This document shows positions 16,617-27,494 of a stretch of DNA of 64,000 bases, one piece after another; positions within the stretch are counted from its first letter, which is position 1, and every line of letters starts with the position of its first letter. The notes under the pieces were generated by a model. That model searched no databases. It was not told the DNA's origin and saw only the letters and a list, made by a program, of their open reading frames with translations. Source of the stretch: Cupriavidus sp. MP-37 (GTDB taxonomy: Bacteria; Pseudomonadota; Gammaproteobacteria; Burkholderiales; Burkholderiaceae). The stretch lies in NCBI RefSeq assembly GCF_020618415.1, contig NZ_CP085344.1:2503001-2567000 (forward strand), in the 5' to 3' direction. The translations under genes were made by a program, and so were the position numbers.

Positions 16617-19229
16617 ATGCCGTTTTCCAACCGCCTCGACCGTCTTTTCCGCAGCCTGCGTGCCGCCATGCTTCCCTCCGATGCGTCGGGTACAGCCAAG
16701 GCCGCGGGCGGCGAGTCCGCCCATGTCCCCCATGCGCCTTCTCCCGCGGCGGGCCTGGGGCCGATCGAGGCGCTGGGGCCGGACGACGGCGTCCCGGTAG
16801 CGCCGCCGCGCGGCCTGTGGTGGCTGCGCTGGCGCAACCTGGTCGCCACCAGCTGGTTCATGTTCATCCCGCTGGTTGCCATTGTGCTCTTCACCGTGGC
16901 GATGGGCGTGATCCTGTGGTCGCTGCACGAGACCGAACGCCAGCAGCAGCGCGACGCGCTGTACCGCGACGCGGCCTGGGCGCAGCAGCGCGTGCGCCTG
17001 TCGCTGCTGAGCAACCAGGACCAGCTGGCCTCGCTCGCGCGCGACATCGCCGCCGCGCAGCTGGAGCAAGGCGCGTACCGCACCGCGGCGCAGGAAATCC
17101 TGCGCGAGAACCCCGAGATCGTCTTCATCAACTGGCTCGACGCCACCAAGCGGGGGCGCTGGTCGCTGCCGTCGACCTCCGAGTTCGCCAGCCGCCTGCG
17201 CGAGAACCAGGACCAGCCGCTCGAACCCGAGGTGCTCGACACCTTCGACGCCGCGCGCGAGACCCAGCGCGTGGTCTACTCGCGCCCGCTGGTCAACGAG
17301 CGCGGCGACAGCTTCATGCTGATGGAAGTGCCGATCGTGCGCGACAACGAGTTCCTCGGCACGCTCGGCGCGCTCTACTCGATCAACGGCATACTGACGC
17401 ACCTGCTGCCGCCCGAGCTGACCGAGCGCTACCGCTTCTCGCTGATCGACAAGAACAACCAGACCCGCGCCAGCACTTCGCTGCGGCCGGTGCCCGGCAA
17501 CGCGCTGTCGTACGAGGTGCTGCTCGACCCGCCGGGCCATTCGCTGTCGCTGCGCGCCGACGCCTATCCGCCGGCGTCGAACCTGCCCAACAACATGCTG
17601 CTGTGGCTGGTGGTGGGGCTGTCCTGCTTCCTGCTGTGGAGCCTGTGGAGCATGTGGCGGCACACCAGCCGCCGCTCCGAGGCGCAGCGCGCGCTGCTGG
17701 CCGAGACCTCGTTCCGGCGCGCGATGGAAAACTCGATGCTGATCGGCCTGCGCGCGCTCGACCTGAACGGCCGCATCACCTACGTCAACCCGGCCTTCTG
17801 CCGCATGACCGGCTGGCAGGAGAACGACCTGGTCGGACGCCTGCCGCCGTTCCCCTACTGGCCGCCCAACGACCAGCAGGAGATGCAGAAGCAGATCGAC
17901 CTGACGCTGCAGGGCAAGTCGCCCGCGGGCGGCTACGAGATGCGCGTGATGCGCCGCGACGGCAGCAGCTTCTACGCCCGCATGTACGTGTCGCCGCTGG
18001 TCGACAGCCGCGGCCGCCATACCGGCTGGATGAGCTCGATGACCGATATCACCGAGCCCAAGCGCGCACGCGAGGAACTCGCCGCCGCGCACGACCGCTT
18101 CACCACCGTGCTGGAAAGCCTGGACGCCGCGGTCTCGGTGCTGGCCACCGACAAGGCCGAGCTGCTGTTCGCCAACCGCTACTACCGCCAGCTGTTCGGC
18201 TGGGAGGCCGAGGGACACGTCAAGCTGGCTGGCGACGAGCTCGACAAGGACCAGGTCTCGAGCGACAACACCGACTATGTCGATGCCTATGCCGGCCTGC
18301 CGGCATCGGAACTGATGCCGTATGCGTCGGATGCGCGCGAGGTGTTCGTGCCCGACATGCAGAAATGGTTCGAAGTGCGCCGCCGCTATATCCAGTGGGT
18401 CGACGGCCACCTGGCGCAGATGCAGATCGCCACCGACATCACCGTGCGCAAGGCCGCCGAGGAAATGGCGCGCCAGCATGAAGAGCGCCTGCAGTTCACC
18501 AGCCGCCTGACCACCATGGGCGAGATGGCGTCGTCGCTGGCGCACGAGCTGAACCAGCCGCTGGCCGCGATCAACAACTACTGCATGGGTGCCGTGGCGC
18601 GGCTGCATTCGGGACGCAGCACGCCCGAGGACCTGATCCCGGTGCTGGAGAAGACCTCGGCGCAGGCGGTGCGGGCCGGCACCATCATCAGCCGCATCCG
18701 CGGCTTCGTGAAGCGCAGCCAGCCGCAGCGGCGCGAGGCGGCGCTGCACGACATCGTCGCCGATGCGGTGGGCCTGGCCGACCTCGAGGCCACGCGCCGC
18801 CGCGTCACCATCCTGACCCGCCTGCCGGCGCCGCCGCTGACGGTCTATGTCGATCCGGTGCTGATCGAGCAGGTGCTGGTGAACCTGCTCAAGAACGCGG
18901 TCGAGGCCATGGCCGGGCTGCCGGCGCTGCGCGCCGGCGGCGTGGTGCGGCTGCACGCGCGGGTCGAGTCCGGCGAGATCGGCGACAACGTCCATATCGA
19001 CGTGATCGACCAAGGCCCGGGCGTCGACGAGGCCACCAAGGAGCGGCTGTTCGAGCCCTTCTTCAGCACCAAGTCCGACGGCATGGGCATGGGACTGAAC
19101 ATCTGCCGCTCGATCATCGAGTCGCACCAGGGCCGGCTGTGGGTCGAGAACAATGTCGACGGCATCGGTTGTACATTCAAGATCATGCTGCCGCTGCAGG
19201 CGGCGCCGGCCGAAACCCTGGCCGAATAA
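16617..19229 (+). CDS. Membrane-bound two-PAS sensor histidine kinase
   Basis: 870 residues. Transmembrane segments lie near residues 78-102 and 325-347 and enclose a periplasmic sensor region of about 220 residues. Two PAS domains follow (from about 375, RAMENSMLIGLRALDLNGRI; and from about 500). HisKA carries H643 in SSLAHELNQPLAAINN. The HATPase domain shows the N box VNLLKNAVEAM, DQGPGV and GMGMGLNICRSIIESH. The architecture resembles FixL/DctB-type kinases and the signal is unknown. Its partner is the FixJ-type regulator 159 bases downstream. The ribosome site before 16617 is weak, so the start is less certain. It is divergent from aceE. Confidence 0.88.
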   Translation: MPFSNRLDRLFRSLRAAMLPSDASGTAKAAGGESAHVPHAPSPAAGLGPIEALGPDDGVPVAPPRGLWWLRWRNLVATSWFMFIPLVAIVLFTVAMGVILWSLHETERQQQRDALYRDAAWAQQRVRLSLLSNQDQLASLARDIAAAQLEQGAYRTAAQEILRENPEIVFINWLDATKRGRWSLPSTSEFASRLRENQDQPLEPEVLDTFDAARETQRVVYSRPLVNERGDSFMLMEVPIVRDNEFLGTLGALYSINGILTHLLPPELTERYRFSLIDKNNQTRASTSLRPVPGNALSYEVLLDPPGHSLSLRADAYPPASNLPNNMLLWLVVGLSCFLLWSLWSMWRHTSRRSEAQRALLAETSFRRAMENSMLIGLRALDLNGRITYVNPAFCRMTGWQENDLVGRLPPFPYWPPNDQQEMQKQIDLTLQGKSPAGGYEMRVMRRDGSSFYARMYVSPLVDSRGRHTGWMSSMTDITEPKRAREELAAAHDRFTTVLESLDAAVSVLATDKAELLFANRYYRQLFGWEAEGHVKLAGDELDKDQVSSDNTDYVDAYAGLPASELMPYASDAREVFVPDMQKWFEVRRRYIQWVDGHLAQMQIATDITVRKAAEEMARQHEERLQFTSRLTTMGEMASSLAHELNQPLAAINNYCMGAVARLHSGRSTPEDLIPVLEKTSAQAVRAGTIISRIRGFVKRSQPQRREAALHDIVADAVGLADLEATRRRVTILTRLPAPPLTVYVDPVLIEQVLVNLLKNAVEAMAGLPALRAGGVVRLHARVESGEIGDNVHIDVIDQGPGVDEATKERLFEPFFSTKSDGMGMGLNICRSIIESHQGRLWVENNVDGIGCTFKIMLPLQAAPAETLAE

Positions 19230-19388
19230 CCAGAGCCCGCGCGCGCGGGCCACGCGCACCCTTGCGCATCATCGGATGCCTGGCGCCGGCGGCGCCGCTT
19301 CCCCTCCGAGGTGGGGGGCCTGTCTCGCCACAGAGGGCCGCTGCCGGTTACACTTCGCAGCAATGAATTGTTGTCCCGAGGAGACTAC

Positions 19389-20021
19389 ATGACCGCAACG
19401 CCAAACCCCACGCCCCACCGCGGCGAGACCGTATTCATCGTCGACGACGATGAAGCCATGCGCGACTCGCTGACCTGGCTGCTGGAGGGCAATGGCTATC
19501 AGGTGCGCAGCTTCACCAGCGCCGAGCAGTTCCTCGCCGCCTACGACGCCAGCCAGGTGTCCTGCCTGATCCTGGACGTGCGCATGCCCGGCATGAGCGG
19601 GCCGGAGCTGCAGGAGCGCATGCTGGCCGAGCAGATCGACATTCCGATCGTGTTCATCACCGGCCACGGCGACGTGCCGATGGCGGTGTCGACGATGAAG
19701 CGCGGCGCGATCGACTTTATCGAGAAGCCCTTCGACGAGTCCGAATTGCGCGCACTGGTCGAGCGCATGCTGCAGAAGGCCCGCACCGACCACTCCACCG
19801 CGCGCGAGCAGCGCGCCGCCAAGGACCTGCTGGGCAAGCTGACCACGCGCGAGCAGCAGGTGCTGGAGCGCATCGTGGCCGGCCGCCTGAACAAGCAGAT
19901 TGCCGACGACCTGGGCATTTCCATCAAGACCGTGGAGGCGCACCGCGCCAACATCATGGAAAAGCTCAACGTCAACACCGTCGCCGACCTGCTGCGCCTG
20001 GCGCTGTCGCGCAACAGCTGA
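19389..20021 (+). CDS. FixJ/NarL-type response regulator
   Basis: 210 residues. The receiver domain (about 13-130) has the acidic pair DDD at 19-21, phosphorylation site D63 in LILDVRMPGMSG, and the conserved threonine and lysine (FITGHGDVPMAV, DFIEKPFDE). The C-terminal LuxR-type helix-turn-helix is LTTREQQVLERIVAGRLNKQ followed by IADDLGISIKTVEAHRANIM. The start at 19389 has CGAGGAGA upstream. It is the cognate regulator of the preceding kinase. Targets are not known; the divergent PDH operon is a possible one. Confidence 0.92.
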   Translation: MTATPNPTPHRGETVFIVDDDEAMRDSLTWLLEGNGYQVRSFTSAEQFLAAYDASQVSCLILDVRMPGMSGPELQERMLAEQIDIPIVFITGHGDVPMAVSTMKRGAIDFIEKPFDESELRALVERMLQKARTDHSTAREQRAAKDLLGKLTTREQQVLERIVAGRLNKQIADDLGISIKTVEAHRANIMEKLNVNTVADLLRLALSRNS

Positions 20022-20118
20022 GCGGCGGCGTCCGCCTGCTTGCGTGGTGCGGCCCGGGGCCGCACCCGCGCCCCGCTGTGCCCTGCTGCGCCCTTCCACC
20101 ACTCCTGCCGCCCACCGC

Positions 20119-20799
20119 TCAGCGTCCGAGGTACTCCTCGTCGCGGAAGGTCACCACCCATTGTGGCCGATAGACCACAAACACAGCGACCAGCATGCCG
20201 GTGAGGAAAGCCTCGCCGAAGGCCAGGATCACGGCCCCGAGCAGGGCGTCGGCCAGGCTCAGCGGCTGTCCCGGCATGGCCAGGTAGCGCCAGCCCGCCT
20301 GCGCCGCCCCGGCGCCCAGCGCGGCCAGGCCTGCGGTGAAATATCCGTGCCCTAGGATGAAGACGAAAGGGTGGCGCGGCAGCAGGCGCCGCATCGCCGC
20401 CTGCAGGCCCGCCGCGAGCAGCGCCGGCAGCAGCGCCAGCCACACATAGCGCACCCAAAGCGCGCTCCAGTCGAACTGGCCCCAGCCGTGCCCGGCCAGG
20501 TACTCGAGCCCCAGCAGCGAGACCACGTCCGCGGCAAACAGCGACAGCAGCGCCAGCGGCAGCCCGAACAGCGTCACCATCAGCGTGGCGCCGAGCAGCT
20601 GGATCACCATGCCGCCGGCCAGCGTCGCGCGCACCGTCCACAGCAGCGCCACCAGCAGCATCGCGCCCAGCCAGGCATTCTGCAGCGCATCGCGGCGCAG
20701 CAGCCGCCAGGGCCGGCGCGTCAGCGCCCACAGCAGTCCGCACACGGACAGCAGCACCAGCAGCGGATCGGACAGGGTCGAGGCGAGCGCGGTAGGCAT
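20119..20799 (-). CDS. CbiM-like energy-coupling-factor permease, solitary
   Basis: 226 residues and about six or seven hydrophobic helices ([50 protein letters not shown]). The polytopic fold with [14 protein letters not shown] and the ending [21 protein letters not shown] resembles the CbiM/NikM substrate-specific component that takes up cobalt or nickel. No ATPase (CbiO) or CbiQ/CbiN gene is adjacent. The usual N-terminal metal-binding His of CbiM (MHI...) is absent from the chosen start, so the ligand may differ. The ATG at 20799 was preferred over an upstream one at 20874, which would add a charged, non-membrane stretch. Confidence 0.7.
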   Translation of the reverse strand: MPTALASTLSDPLLVLLSVCGLLWALTRRPWRLLRRDALQNAWLGAMLLVALLWTVRATLAGGMVIQLLGATLMVTLFGLPLALLSLFAADVVSLLGLEYLAGHGWGQFDWSALWVRYVWLALLPALLAAGLQAAMRRLLPRHPFVFILGHGYFTAGLAALGAGAAQAGWRYLAMPGQPLSLADALLGAVILAFGEAFLTGMLVAVFVVYRPQWVVTFRDEEYLGR

Positions 20800-20968
20800 G
20801 CGGCCGATGCTACCAGCGCCCGGGCGGCGCGATGGCTGCCGGTGGTCAAGCTCCGTGCGGCAGGCCTCGCGCAACCCTTATAATTCCGCCTTTGGCCCTG
20901 CCGCGCGCGAGCGCGGTCCGGCGCCGCCACCTTCTCGCCATCTTCTCGCCATCACCCGCCCTGCCTCC

Positions 20969-21820
20969 ATGCCTGCCCAACTGATCGACGGCAACGCCCT
21001 TGCCAAGCAAATCCGCTCCGAAGCCGCCCAGCGCGCCGCCCGCCTGACCGAGCGCGGCCACCAGCCCGGCCTGGCCGTGGTCCTGGTGGGCGAAGACCCG
21101 GCCAGCCAGGTCTACGTGCGCAACAAGGTCAAGGCCTGCGAGGACAACGGCTTCCATTCGTCGCTGGACCGCTATCCGGCCGACCTGTCCGAGGCCGACC
21201 TGCTGGCCCGCATCGATGCGCTCAACCGCGATCCCCGCATCCACGGCATCCTGGTGCAGCTGCCGCTGCCCAAACACATCGACAGCCACAAGGTGCTCGA
21301 AGCGATCGCGCCGGAAAAGGACGTCGACGGCTTCCACGTGGCCAACGCCGGCGCGCTGATGACCGGCGCCCCGCTGTTCCGCCCGTGCACGCCCTATGGC
21401 TGCATGAAGATGCTGGAATCGATCCAGTACCCGCTGCGCGGCGCGCGCGCCGTGGTGGTGGGCGCCTCCAACATCGTCGGCAAGCCGATGGCGATGCTGC
21501 TGCTGCAGGCCGGCGCCACCGTCACCATCTGCAACAGCAAGACCCGCGATATCGGCGCCCACACCCGCGACGCCGACGTGGTGGTGGCCGCGGTCGGCAA
21601 GCGCAACCTGATCACGGCCGACATGGTCAAGCCCGGCGCGGTGGTGATCGATGTCGGCATGAACCGTGACGACCACGGCAAGCTGTGCGGCGATGTCGAC
21701 TTCGCCGGCGTGCGTGAAGTCGCCGGCTACATCACGCCGGTGCCCGGCGGCGTGGGTCCGATGACCATCACCATGCTGCTGATCAATACGCTGGAAGCGG
21801 CCGAGCGCGCCGCGGGCTAA
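20969..21820 (+). CDS. folD: Methylenetetrahydrofolate dehydrogenase/cyclohydrolase
   Basis: 283 residues, the family norm. Signatures are present: [19 protein letters not shown] with the catalytic lysine, [13 protein letters not shown], and the NADP-binding [25 protein letters not shown], ending [15 protein letters not shown]. It interconverts 5,10-methylene- and 10-formyl-tetrahydrofolate for one-carbon metabolism. The ATG at 20969 gives the conserved N-terminus [24 protein letters not shown] at 20879-20884 may be its -10 element. It is probably transcribed with prlC and xthA downstream. Confidence 0.96.
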   Translation: MPAQLIDGNALAKQIRSEAAQRAARLTERGHQPGLAVVLVGEDPASQVYVRNKVKACEDNGFHSSLDRYPADLSEADLLARIDALNRDPRIHGILVQLPLPKHIDSHKVLEAIAPEKDVDGFHVANAGALMTGAPLFRPCTPYGCMKMLESIQYPLRGARAVVVGASNIVGKPMAMLLLQAGATVTICNSKTRDIGAHTRDADVVVAAVGKRNLITADMVKPGAVVIDVGMNRDDHGKLCGDVDFAGVREVAGYITPVPGGVGPMTITMLLINTLEAAERAAG

Positions 21821-21947
21821 GCGCACGCTTTGCTGCCGGCGCACGATGCGCCACCCGGGGCACTGGAAAATCCGCCGCCCCGGCCCCATCTGCGCGAATA
21901 TTGCCTGACCAAGACCAGCCCACCGAGCAGCCAACCGAGAACACGCC

Positions 21948-24032
21948 ATGGACCACGCCGCCAACGCTACCAATCCGCTGCTGGACTTTACCGACCTGCC
22001 CCGCTTTGCCGAGATCCGGCCCGAGCACATCAGCCCCGCGCTCGACGTGCTGCTGGAGCGCGCGCAACAGGCCGTCGCCCGCGCCGAAGATCCCGCCACG
22101 CCCGCCGACTGGGCCAACGCCGTGCAGGCGCTGGAAGCCGCCACCGAGCCGCTGGGCCGCGCCTGGGGCGTGGTCAGCCACCTCAGCGCCGTCGCCGATA
22201 CGCCCGAGCTGCGCCAGGCGCATGCCGACAACCTGCCGCGCATGACCGAATTCTGGTCGTCGCTCGGCCAGAGCCTGGCGCTGTATGAGAAATACAAGGC
22301 GCTGGCGGCCAGCCCCGAGTTCGCCGGCATGAGCGCGGCGCGCCACCAGCTGATCGAGAACGAGCTGCGCGGCTTCCGCCTGGGCGGCGCCGAACTGCCC
22401 GAGGACAAGAAGCCCCGCTTCGCCGAGATCCAGGAGCAGCAGGCCCAGCTGTCGAAGGCCTTCTCCGACCACGTGCTCGACGCCACCAACGCGTACGCGC
22501 TGATCATCGAAGACGAGGCCCGCCTGTCCGGCCTGCCCGACGATGCCCGCGAAGCCGCGCGCCACGCCGCGGAAAAGGACGGCAAGGCCGGCTGGAAATT
22601 CACGCTGCACTTCCCCTCTTACTTCCCCGTGCTGCAGTACGCGGACGACCGCGCACTGCGCCAGACCCTGTACGAGGCCAACGTCACGCGCGCGTCCGAG
22701 CTCGGGCCGCAGCATGGCCAGGGCCAGGCCGACTGGGACAACACCGCCAATATGCGCGAGCAGCTGGCGCTGCGCCGCGAAGAAGCGCAGATGCTGGGCT
22801 ACCAGTGCTATGGCGAAGTCTCGCTGGTGCCGAAGATGGCCGAGTCGCCGGCCGAAGTGCTGAAGTTCCTCGACGAACTCGCGGTCAAGGCGCGCCCCTA
22901 CGCCGAGCAGGACTGGGCCGAGCTGAAGGCCTTCGCCGCGGCCGAGCTGGGGCTGCCTGAACTCGCGCCGTGGGACGTCGCCTATGCCTCGGAGAAGCTG
23001 CGCCAGCAGCGCTATGCGTTCTCCGAGCACGAGGTCAAGCAGTATTTCCCGGAAGCCAAGGTGCTGGAAGGCCTGTTCGGCGTGGTGCAGAAGCTGTTCT
23101 CGGTGCGCATCGAGCCGGAGGCGGCGCAGACCTGGCACCCGGACGCGCGCTTCTTCCGCGTCAGCACCGCCGACGGCACGCTGCTGGCCCAGTTCTACAT
23201 CGACCTGTACGCGCGCGAAGGCAAGCGCGGCGGCGCATGGATGGACGACGCCCGCGGGCGCAAGGTGCTCGAGCACGGCGGCGTGCAGACCCCGGTGGCC
23301 TACCTGACCTGCAATTTCTCGGCGCCGGTGGGCGGCAAGCCGGCGCTGTTCACGCACGACGAGGTCATCACGCTGTTCCACGAGTTCGGCCACGGCCTGC
23401 ACCACATGCTGACCCAGGTCGGCGAGCTGGGCGTGTCGGGCATCAATGGCGTGGAGTGGGATGCGGTGGAACTGCCGTCGCAGTTCATGGAGAACTTCTG
23501 CTGGGAATACGAAGTACTGACCGGCATGACCCAGCACGTCGACACCGGCGAGCCGCTGCCGCGCGCGCTGTTCGACCGCATGCTGGCGGCCAAGAACTTC
23601 CAGAACGGCATGATGACGCTGCGCCAGATCGTGTTCTCGTCGTTCGACATGCACCTGCATACCGATTTCGACCCGGCCGGCGCCACCTCGGTGCTGGAGC
23701 TGTCGCGCCAGATCAACGACCGCGTGCACGTGGTGCCGCAGCATCCGCTGTCGCGCTGGCCGAACACCTTCAGCCATATCTTCGCCGGCGGCTATGCCGC
23801 GGGCTATTACAGCTACAAGTGGGCCGAAGTGCTGTCGGCCGACGTCTACGCGGCGTTCGAAGAGGCCGCGCAGCTGTCGGGCACCGTGCTCGACAGCGAA
23901 ACCGGCGCGCGCTACCAGCGCGAGATCCTGTCGGTGGGCGGCAGCCGCCCGGCGATGGACTCGTTCGTGGCGTTCCGCGGCCGCGCGCCGCAGATCGACG
24001 CGCTGCTGCGCCACGGCGGGATGGCGGCATGA
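21948..24032 (+). CDS. prlC: Oligopeptidase A (M3 metallopeptidase)
   Basis: 694 residues. The zinc site is HEFGH at residues 478-482, inside [17 protein letters not shown], with the downstream Glu of the M3 family in the following helix ([18 protein letters not shown]). It is a cytoplasmic zinc peptidase that degrades short peptides, including signal-peptide fragments. Its length and collinearity match E. coli PrlC. The stop codon overlaps the ATG of xthA by four bases (ATGA), so the two are translationally coupled. Confidence 0.95.
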   Translation: MDHAANATNPLLDFTDLPRFAEIRPEHISPALDVLLERAQQAVARAEDPATPADWANAVQALEAATEPLGRAWGVVSHLSAVADTPELRQAHADNLPRMTEFWSSLGQSLALYEKYKALAASPEFAGMSAARHQLIENELRGFRLGGAELPEDKKPRFAEIQEQQAQLSKAFSDHVLDATNAYALIIEDEARLSGLPDDAREAARHAAEKDGKAGWKFTLHFPSYFPVLQYADDRALRQTLYEANVTRASELGPQHGQGQADWDNTANMREQLALRREEAQMLGYQCYGEVSLVPKMAESPAEVLKFLDELAVKARPYAEQDWAELKAFAAAELGLPELAPWDVAYASEKLRQQRYAFSEHEVKQYFPEAKVLEGLFGVVQKLFSVRIEPEAAQTWHPDARFFRVSTADGTLLAQFYIDLYAREGKRGGAWMDDARGRKVLEHGGVQTPVAYLTCNFSAPVGGKPALFTHDEVITLFHEFGHGLHHMLTQVGELGVSGINGVEWDAVELPSQFMENFCWEYEVLTGMTQHVDTGEPLPRALFDRMLAAKNFQNGMMTLRQIVFSSFDMHLHTDFDPAGATSVLELSRQINDRVHVVPQHPLSRWPNTFSHIFAGGYAAGYYSYKWAEVLSADVYAAFEEAAQLSGTVLDSETGARYQREILSVGGSRPAMDSFVAFRGRAPQIDALLRHGGMAA

Positions 24033-24859
24033 GCGCGCTCGGACTGCCGGGCCAGGGCCCGCTGCGCATCGCCAGCTGGAACGTCAATTCGCTGAAGGTG
24101 CGGCTGCCGCAGGTGCTGCAGTGGCTGGCCGAGCAGGACCAGGCCGGCGCGCCGATCGACGCGCTGTGCCTGCAGGAACTGAAGCTGCCCGACGACAAGT
24201 ACCCGCTGGCCGAACTGGAGAACGCCGGTTTCCACAGCATCTACACCGGCCAGAAGACGTACAACGGCGTCGCCATCCTGGCGCGCGACGCGAGCATGCC
24301 CGGCCCCGTCGACGTGGTGCGCAACATCCCCGGTTTCGAGGACGCGCAGCAGCGCGTGATTGCCGCGACCTATGGCGACCTGCGCCTGGTCTGCGCCTAC
24401 TTTCCCAACGGGCAGGCGCCCGATTCGGAGAAGTTCGCCTACAAGCTGCAATGGCTGGAAGCGATGACCGCGTGGCTGCGCGAGGAAATGGCCCGGCACC
24501 CGCGGCTGGCGCTGCTGGGCGACTTCAATATCGCGCCGGAAGACCGCGACGTGCACGATCCGGCCAAGTGGGAAGGCCAGAACCTGGTCTCGCCGCCGGA
24601 GCGCGCCGCTTTTGCCGCGCTGCTCGAACTGGGCCTGGCCGATGCCTTCCGCAAGTTCGAGCAGCCGGAGAAGTCGTTCTCGTGGTGGGACTACCGCATG
24701 CTGGCGTTCCGGCGCAATGCCGGGCTGCGCATCGACCATATCCTGCTGTCGCCGGCGCTGACCGAGCAGTGTTCCGCCTGCGTGATCGACCGGGTGCCGC
24801 GCACATGGGAGCAGCCGTCCGATCACACACCGGTGGTCGCGACGCTGCACTGCGGCTGA
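24029..24859 (+). CDS. xthA: Exodeoxyribonuclease III
   Basis: 276 residues. Endonuclease/exonuclease/phosphatase fold: N-terminal [21 protein letters not shown] (metal-binding Asn), [10 protein letters not shown] (catalytic Glu), [16 protein letters not shown] and the final SDHTPV with the catalytic His. It acts as an AP endonuclease and 3'-5' exonuclease in base-excision repair. Start coupled to prlC by the ATGA overlap. Confidence 0.94.
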   Translation: MSALGLPGQGPLRIASWNVNSLKVRLPQVLQWLAEQDQAGAPIDALCLQELKLPDDKYPLAELENAGFHSIYTGQKTYNGVAILARDASMPGPVDVVRNIPGFEDAQQRVIAATYGDLRLVCAYFPNGQAPDSEKFAYKLQWLEAMTAWLREEMARHPRLALLGDFNIAPEDRDVHDPAKWEGQNLVSPPERAAFAALLELGLADAFRKFEQPEKSFSWWDYRMLAFRRNAGLRIDHILLSPALTEQCSACVIDRVPRTWEQPSDHTPVVATLHCG

Positions 24860-24968
24860 CACCGCGCGGCGGGCGCGCCCGGCAGCCACGCTGGCGCGTG
24901 CCGTCGGTTCAGGCAAGCCCGGGCAAGCCCCGCTCGCCGCATGCAAACCTGCCCGCTACACTGCGGGC

Positions 24969-25499
24969 ATGAGCCCTCCCTGCCAGGCCATGTTTCGCCA
25001 TCGCAATCTCCCTCACCTGCTGCTGCAAGCGCGCGAAGCGTTGCTGGCCGGCTTCCGGCCGATCCTGCGGCAGTTCGGCGTGACCGAGCAGCAATGGCGC
25101 GTGCTGCGCACGCTCAACGAGCGCGGGCCGATGGAGCCCAACCAGCTTGCCGACGCCTGCCTGATCCTCAGCCCCAGCCTGACCCGCATGCTGGCGGGCA
25201 TGGCCGACGCCGGGCTGGTGGAGCGCACCCGCTCCGCCACCGACCAGCGCCGCCAGCTGGTCAACCTGACGGCCACCGCGCACGACGTCATCGCCGGGAT
25301 GGAACCGCTGATCGAGGCGCGCTACCAGCAACTCGAACAGCAGCTGGGTACCGAGCGGCTGGCCGAGGTCTATCGCGCGCTTGACGCCATGCTGGCCAGC
25401 CTCGGCCCCCAGCCTGCCCCTGTTCCTGCCGCTGCCCCACCCGCACCGCCCGCCTCCGCCGCCTTGCCACCATCCGGTCGCGGCGGCGCAGCGGGCTAG
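24969..25499 (+). CDS. MarR-family regulator, HpaR/HpcR-like
   Basis: 176 residues. The winged-helix MarR core is clear: LLLQAREALLAGFRPILRQF, then GVTEQQWRVLRTLNERGPME, the recognition region LILSPSLTRMLAGMADAGLV and the wing RTRSATDQRRQLVNLT. This matches regulators of homoprotocatechuate degradation (HpaR). No hpa catabolic genes are in the window, so its ligand is unproven. The last 30 residues are a Pro/Ala-rich tail not typical of the family. The start may be the ATG at 24969 or the one at 24990; the second leaves the usual N-terminus. The next gene on the same strand is a SulP transporter, 17 bases away. Confidence 0.85.
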   Translation: MSPPCQAMFRHRNLPHLLLQAREALLAGFRPILRQFGVTEQQWRVLRTLNERGPMEPNQLADACLILSPSLTRMLAGMADAGLVERTRSATDQRRQLVNLTATAHDVIAGMEPLIEARYQQLEQQLGTERLAEVYRALDAMLASLGPQPAPVPAAAPPAPPASAALPPSGRGGAAG

Positions 25500-25516
25500 C
25501 CCCCCGTTCCTTGCCG

Positions 25517-27310
25517 ATGCCCGCGCCTACCACCGGATCCCTGCTCTCGCGCCTGTTCCCATGGAGCCAGCGCGTCGACCCAACCACGCTGCGCGCCGAC
25601 CTGGTGGCGGGGCTGCTCGGGGCGGTGCTGGTGTTGCCGCAGGGCGTGGCGTTCGCCACGCTCGCCGGCCTGCCGCCGCAATATGGCATCTACAGCGCGG
25701 TGGTGCCGTGCATCGTGGCGGCGCTGTTCGGCTCGAGCTGGCACGTCATGTCGGGGCCGACCAACGCCAACTCGCTGGCGCTGTTCGCGATGCTGAGTCC
25801 GCTCGCATTCGCGGGCAGCCCTGCCTATATCGGGCTGGCGCTGGCGGTCACCATCGTGGTGGGCGTGATGCAGCTGGCGGTGGGCACGCTGCGGCTGGGT
25901 TCGCTCGCCAACTTTATTTCGCCGTCGGTGCTGCTCGGCTTTACCTGCGGCGCGGCGACGCTGATCGGCCTGTACGCGCTCAAGGACCTGTTCGGGCTGG
26001 CGGTGCCGACCGGCACCAGCGCCTTCGGCGTGCTGCGCCACCTGCTCGAGCATGCCGGCACCATCAACTGGGACGCGGCCATGGTGGGCGCGGTCACGCT
26101 GGCGGTGACGCTGCTGTGCAAGCGGCTGTGGCGGCGGCTGCCGTTCATGCTGCTGGGCCTGCTGGCCGGCTACGGCGTGGCGCTGCTGCTGAACCAGTCT
26201 GGCGGCCACCGCGTCAACGTGGTCGGACCGATTCCTTCGGCACTGCCGCACTTCCAGGTGCCGGACATGGACTGGCGCAAGCTGCCCGACCTGCTCGGCA
26301 TCGCCGCCGCGCTGACCATCGTCGCGCTGGGCCAGTCGATCTCGATCGCCAAGGCGGTGGCGCTGCGCTCCGGCCAGCATATCGATGCCAACCGCGAGTT
26401 CATCGGCCAGGGCCTGTCGAATATCGCGGGCGGCTTTTTCTCCGGCTATATCTCCTGCGGCTCGCTCAACCGCTCGGTGCCGAACTTCGAGGCCGGCGCG
26501 CGCACGCCGCTGGCGAGCGTGTTCTCGGCGCTGTGGCTGGTGGCGCTGGTCGCGGTCAGCGCCCCGCTGCTGGCCCAGATCCCGATGGCGGCGATCGCGG
26601 CAATGCTGCTGCTGGTGGCGTGGGGCCTGCTCGACCTCGCGCGGCTGCGCCGCATCTACACGCTCAGCCGCACCGAGTTCGCCATCGCCATCGGCACCTT
26701 TGCCGCCACGCTGGTGATCCGGCTGGAAATGGCGGTGCTGCTCGGCACCGTGCTGTCGCTGGTGGCCTACCTGTACCGCACCTCGCGGCCCGCCGTGCGC
26801 AGCCTGGTGCCGGATGCCGACGACCCCGGCCGCCGCTTCACGCCGCTGGACGAGCTGCGCCGCCCGCAGCCGGAATGCCCGCAGCTCAAGCTGCTGCGCA
26901 TGGAGGGTGCGATCTACTTCGGCGCGGTGCAATACGTAACGGACCGCCTGCACTGGCTGCGCACTGTCAATGCCGGCCAGACCCACCTGCTGGCGATGAC
27001 CAAGAGCATGAACTTCATCGACCTCGCCGGCGCGGAAATGTGGGAATACGAGCTGAGCGAGCGGCGCGCGCTCGGCGGCGACCTGTACTTCCACCGGCCG
27101 CGCACGCAGGTGCTGCAGACCTGGGCGCAGACCGGCTTTACCGACAAGCTCGGCGCCGACCACGTCTTTCCGACCAAGCGGCAGGCGCTGCACACCATCA
27201 TCGGACAGCTGTCGCCGGAAGTCTGCGCCCGCTGCACCGTGCGGATCTTCGAGGAATGCGCGTCGCGGCCGGGCGGCGCTGCCGCGCCGGCCGCGTCCGC
27301 GCAGCCGTGA
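25517..27310 (+). CDS. SulP-family inorganic anion transporter with STAS domain
   Basis: 597 residues. The N-terminal membrane domain has about 10-14 helices (LRADLVAGLLGAVLVLPQGV; YGIYSAVVPCIVAALFGSSW with the SulP signature; FISPSVLLGFTCGAATLIGL), and a C-terminal STAS domain from about residue 450 (LLRMEGAIYFGAVQYVTDRL). SulP proteins carry sulfate, bicarbonate or dicarboxylates; the substrate is not evident. An in-frame TTG at 25511 is an alternative start two codons upstream. The gene follows the MarR regulator closely, and the pair may be an operon. Confidence 0.9.
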   Translation: MPAPTTGSLLSRLFPWSQRVDPTTLRADLVAGLLGAVLVLPQGVAFATLAGLPPQYGIYSAVVPCIVAALFGSSWHVMSGPTNANSLALFAMLSPLAFAGSPAYIGLALAVTIVVGVMQLAVGTLRLGSLANFISPSVLLGFTCGAATLIGLYALKDLFGLAVPTGTSAFGVLRHLLEHAGTINWDAAMVGAVTLAVTLLCKRLWRRLPFMLLGLLAGYGVALLLNQSGGHRVNVVGPIPSALPHFQVPDMDWRKLPDLLGIAAALTIVALGQSISIAKAVALRSGQHIDANREFIGQGLSNIAGGFFSGYISCGSLNRSVPNFEAGARTPLASVFSALWLVALVAVSAPLLAQIPMAAIAAMLLLVAWGLLDLARLRRIYTLSRTEFAIAIGTFAATLVIRLEMAVLLGTVLSLVAYLYRTSRPAVRSLVPDADDPGRRFTPLDELRRPQPECPQLKLLRMEGAIYFGAVQYVTDRLHWLRTVNAGQTHLLAMTKSMNFIDLAGAEMWEYELSERRALGGDLYFHRPRTQVLQTWAQTGFTDKLGADHVFPTKRQALHTIIGQLSPEVCARCTVRIFEECASRPGGAAAPAASAQP

Positions 27311-27494
27311 ACGAAGCGCCTGCACCGGCGCGCTTCGCAACGATCACGGCTGCAAGACAAAAACAGGGGAAACTGGGAACTGCCTGCGCCGGCGGCGCCG
27401 GCTGGCAAGCAAGGCCGGACGGCCTATGCTCTGGTACCTGATGACAGATGGGCGCCCGCGGCTTGCCTGGGGCGTGCCGGGGCATCCATCCGCA

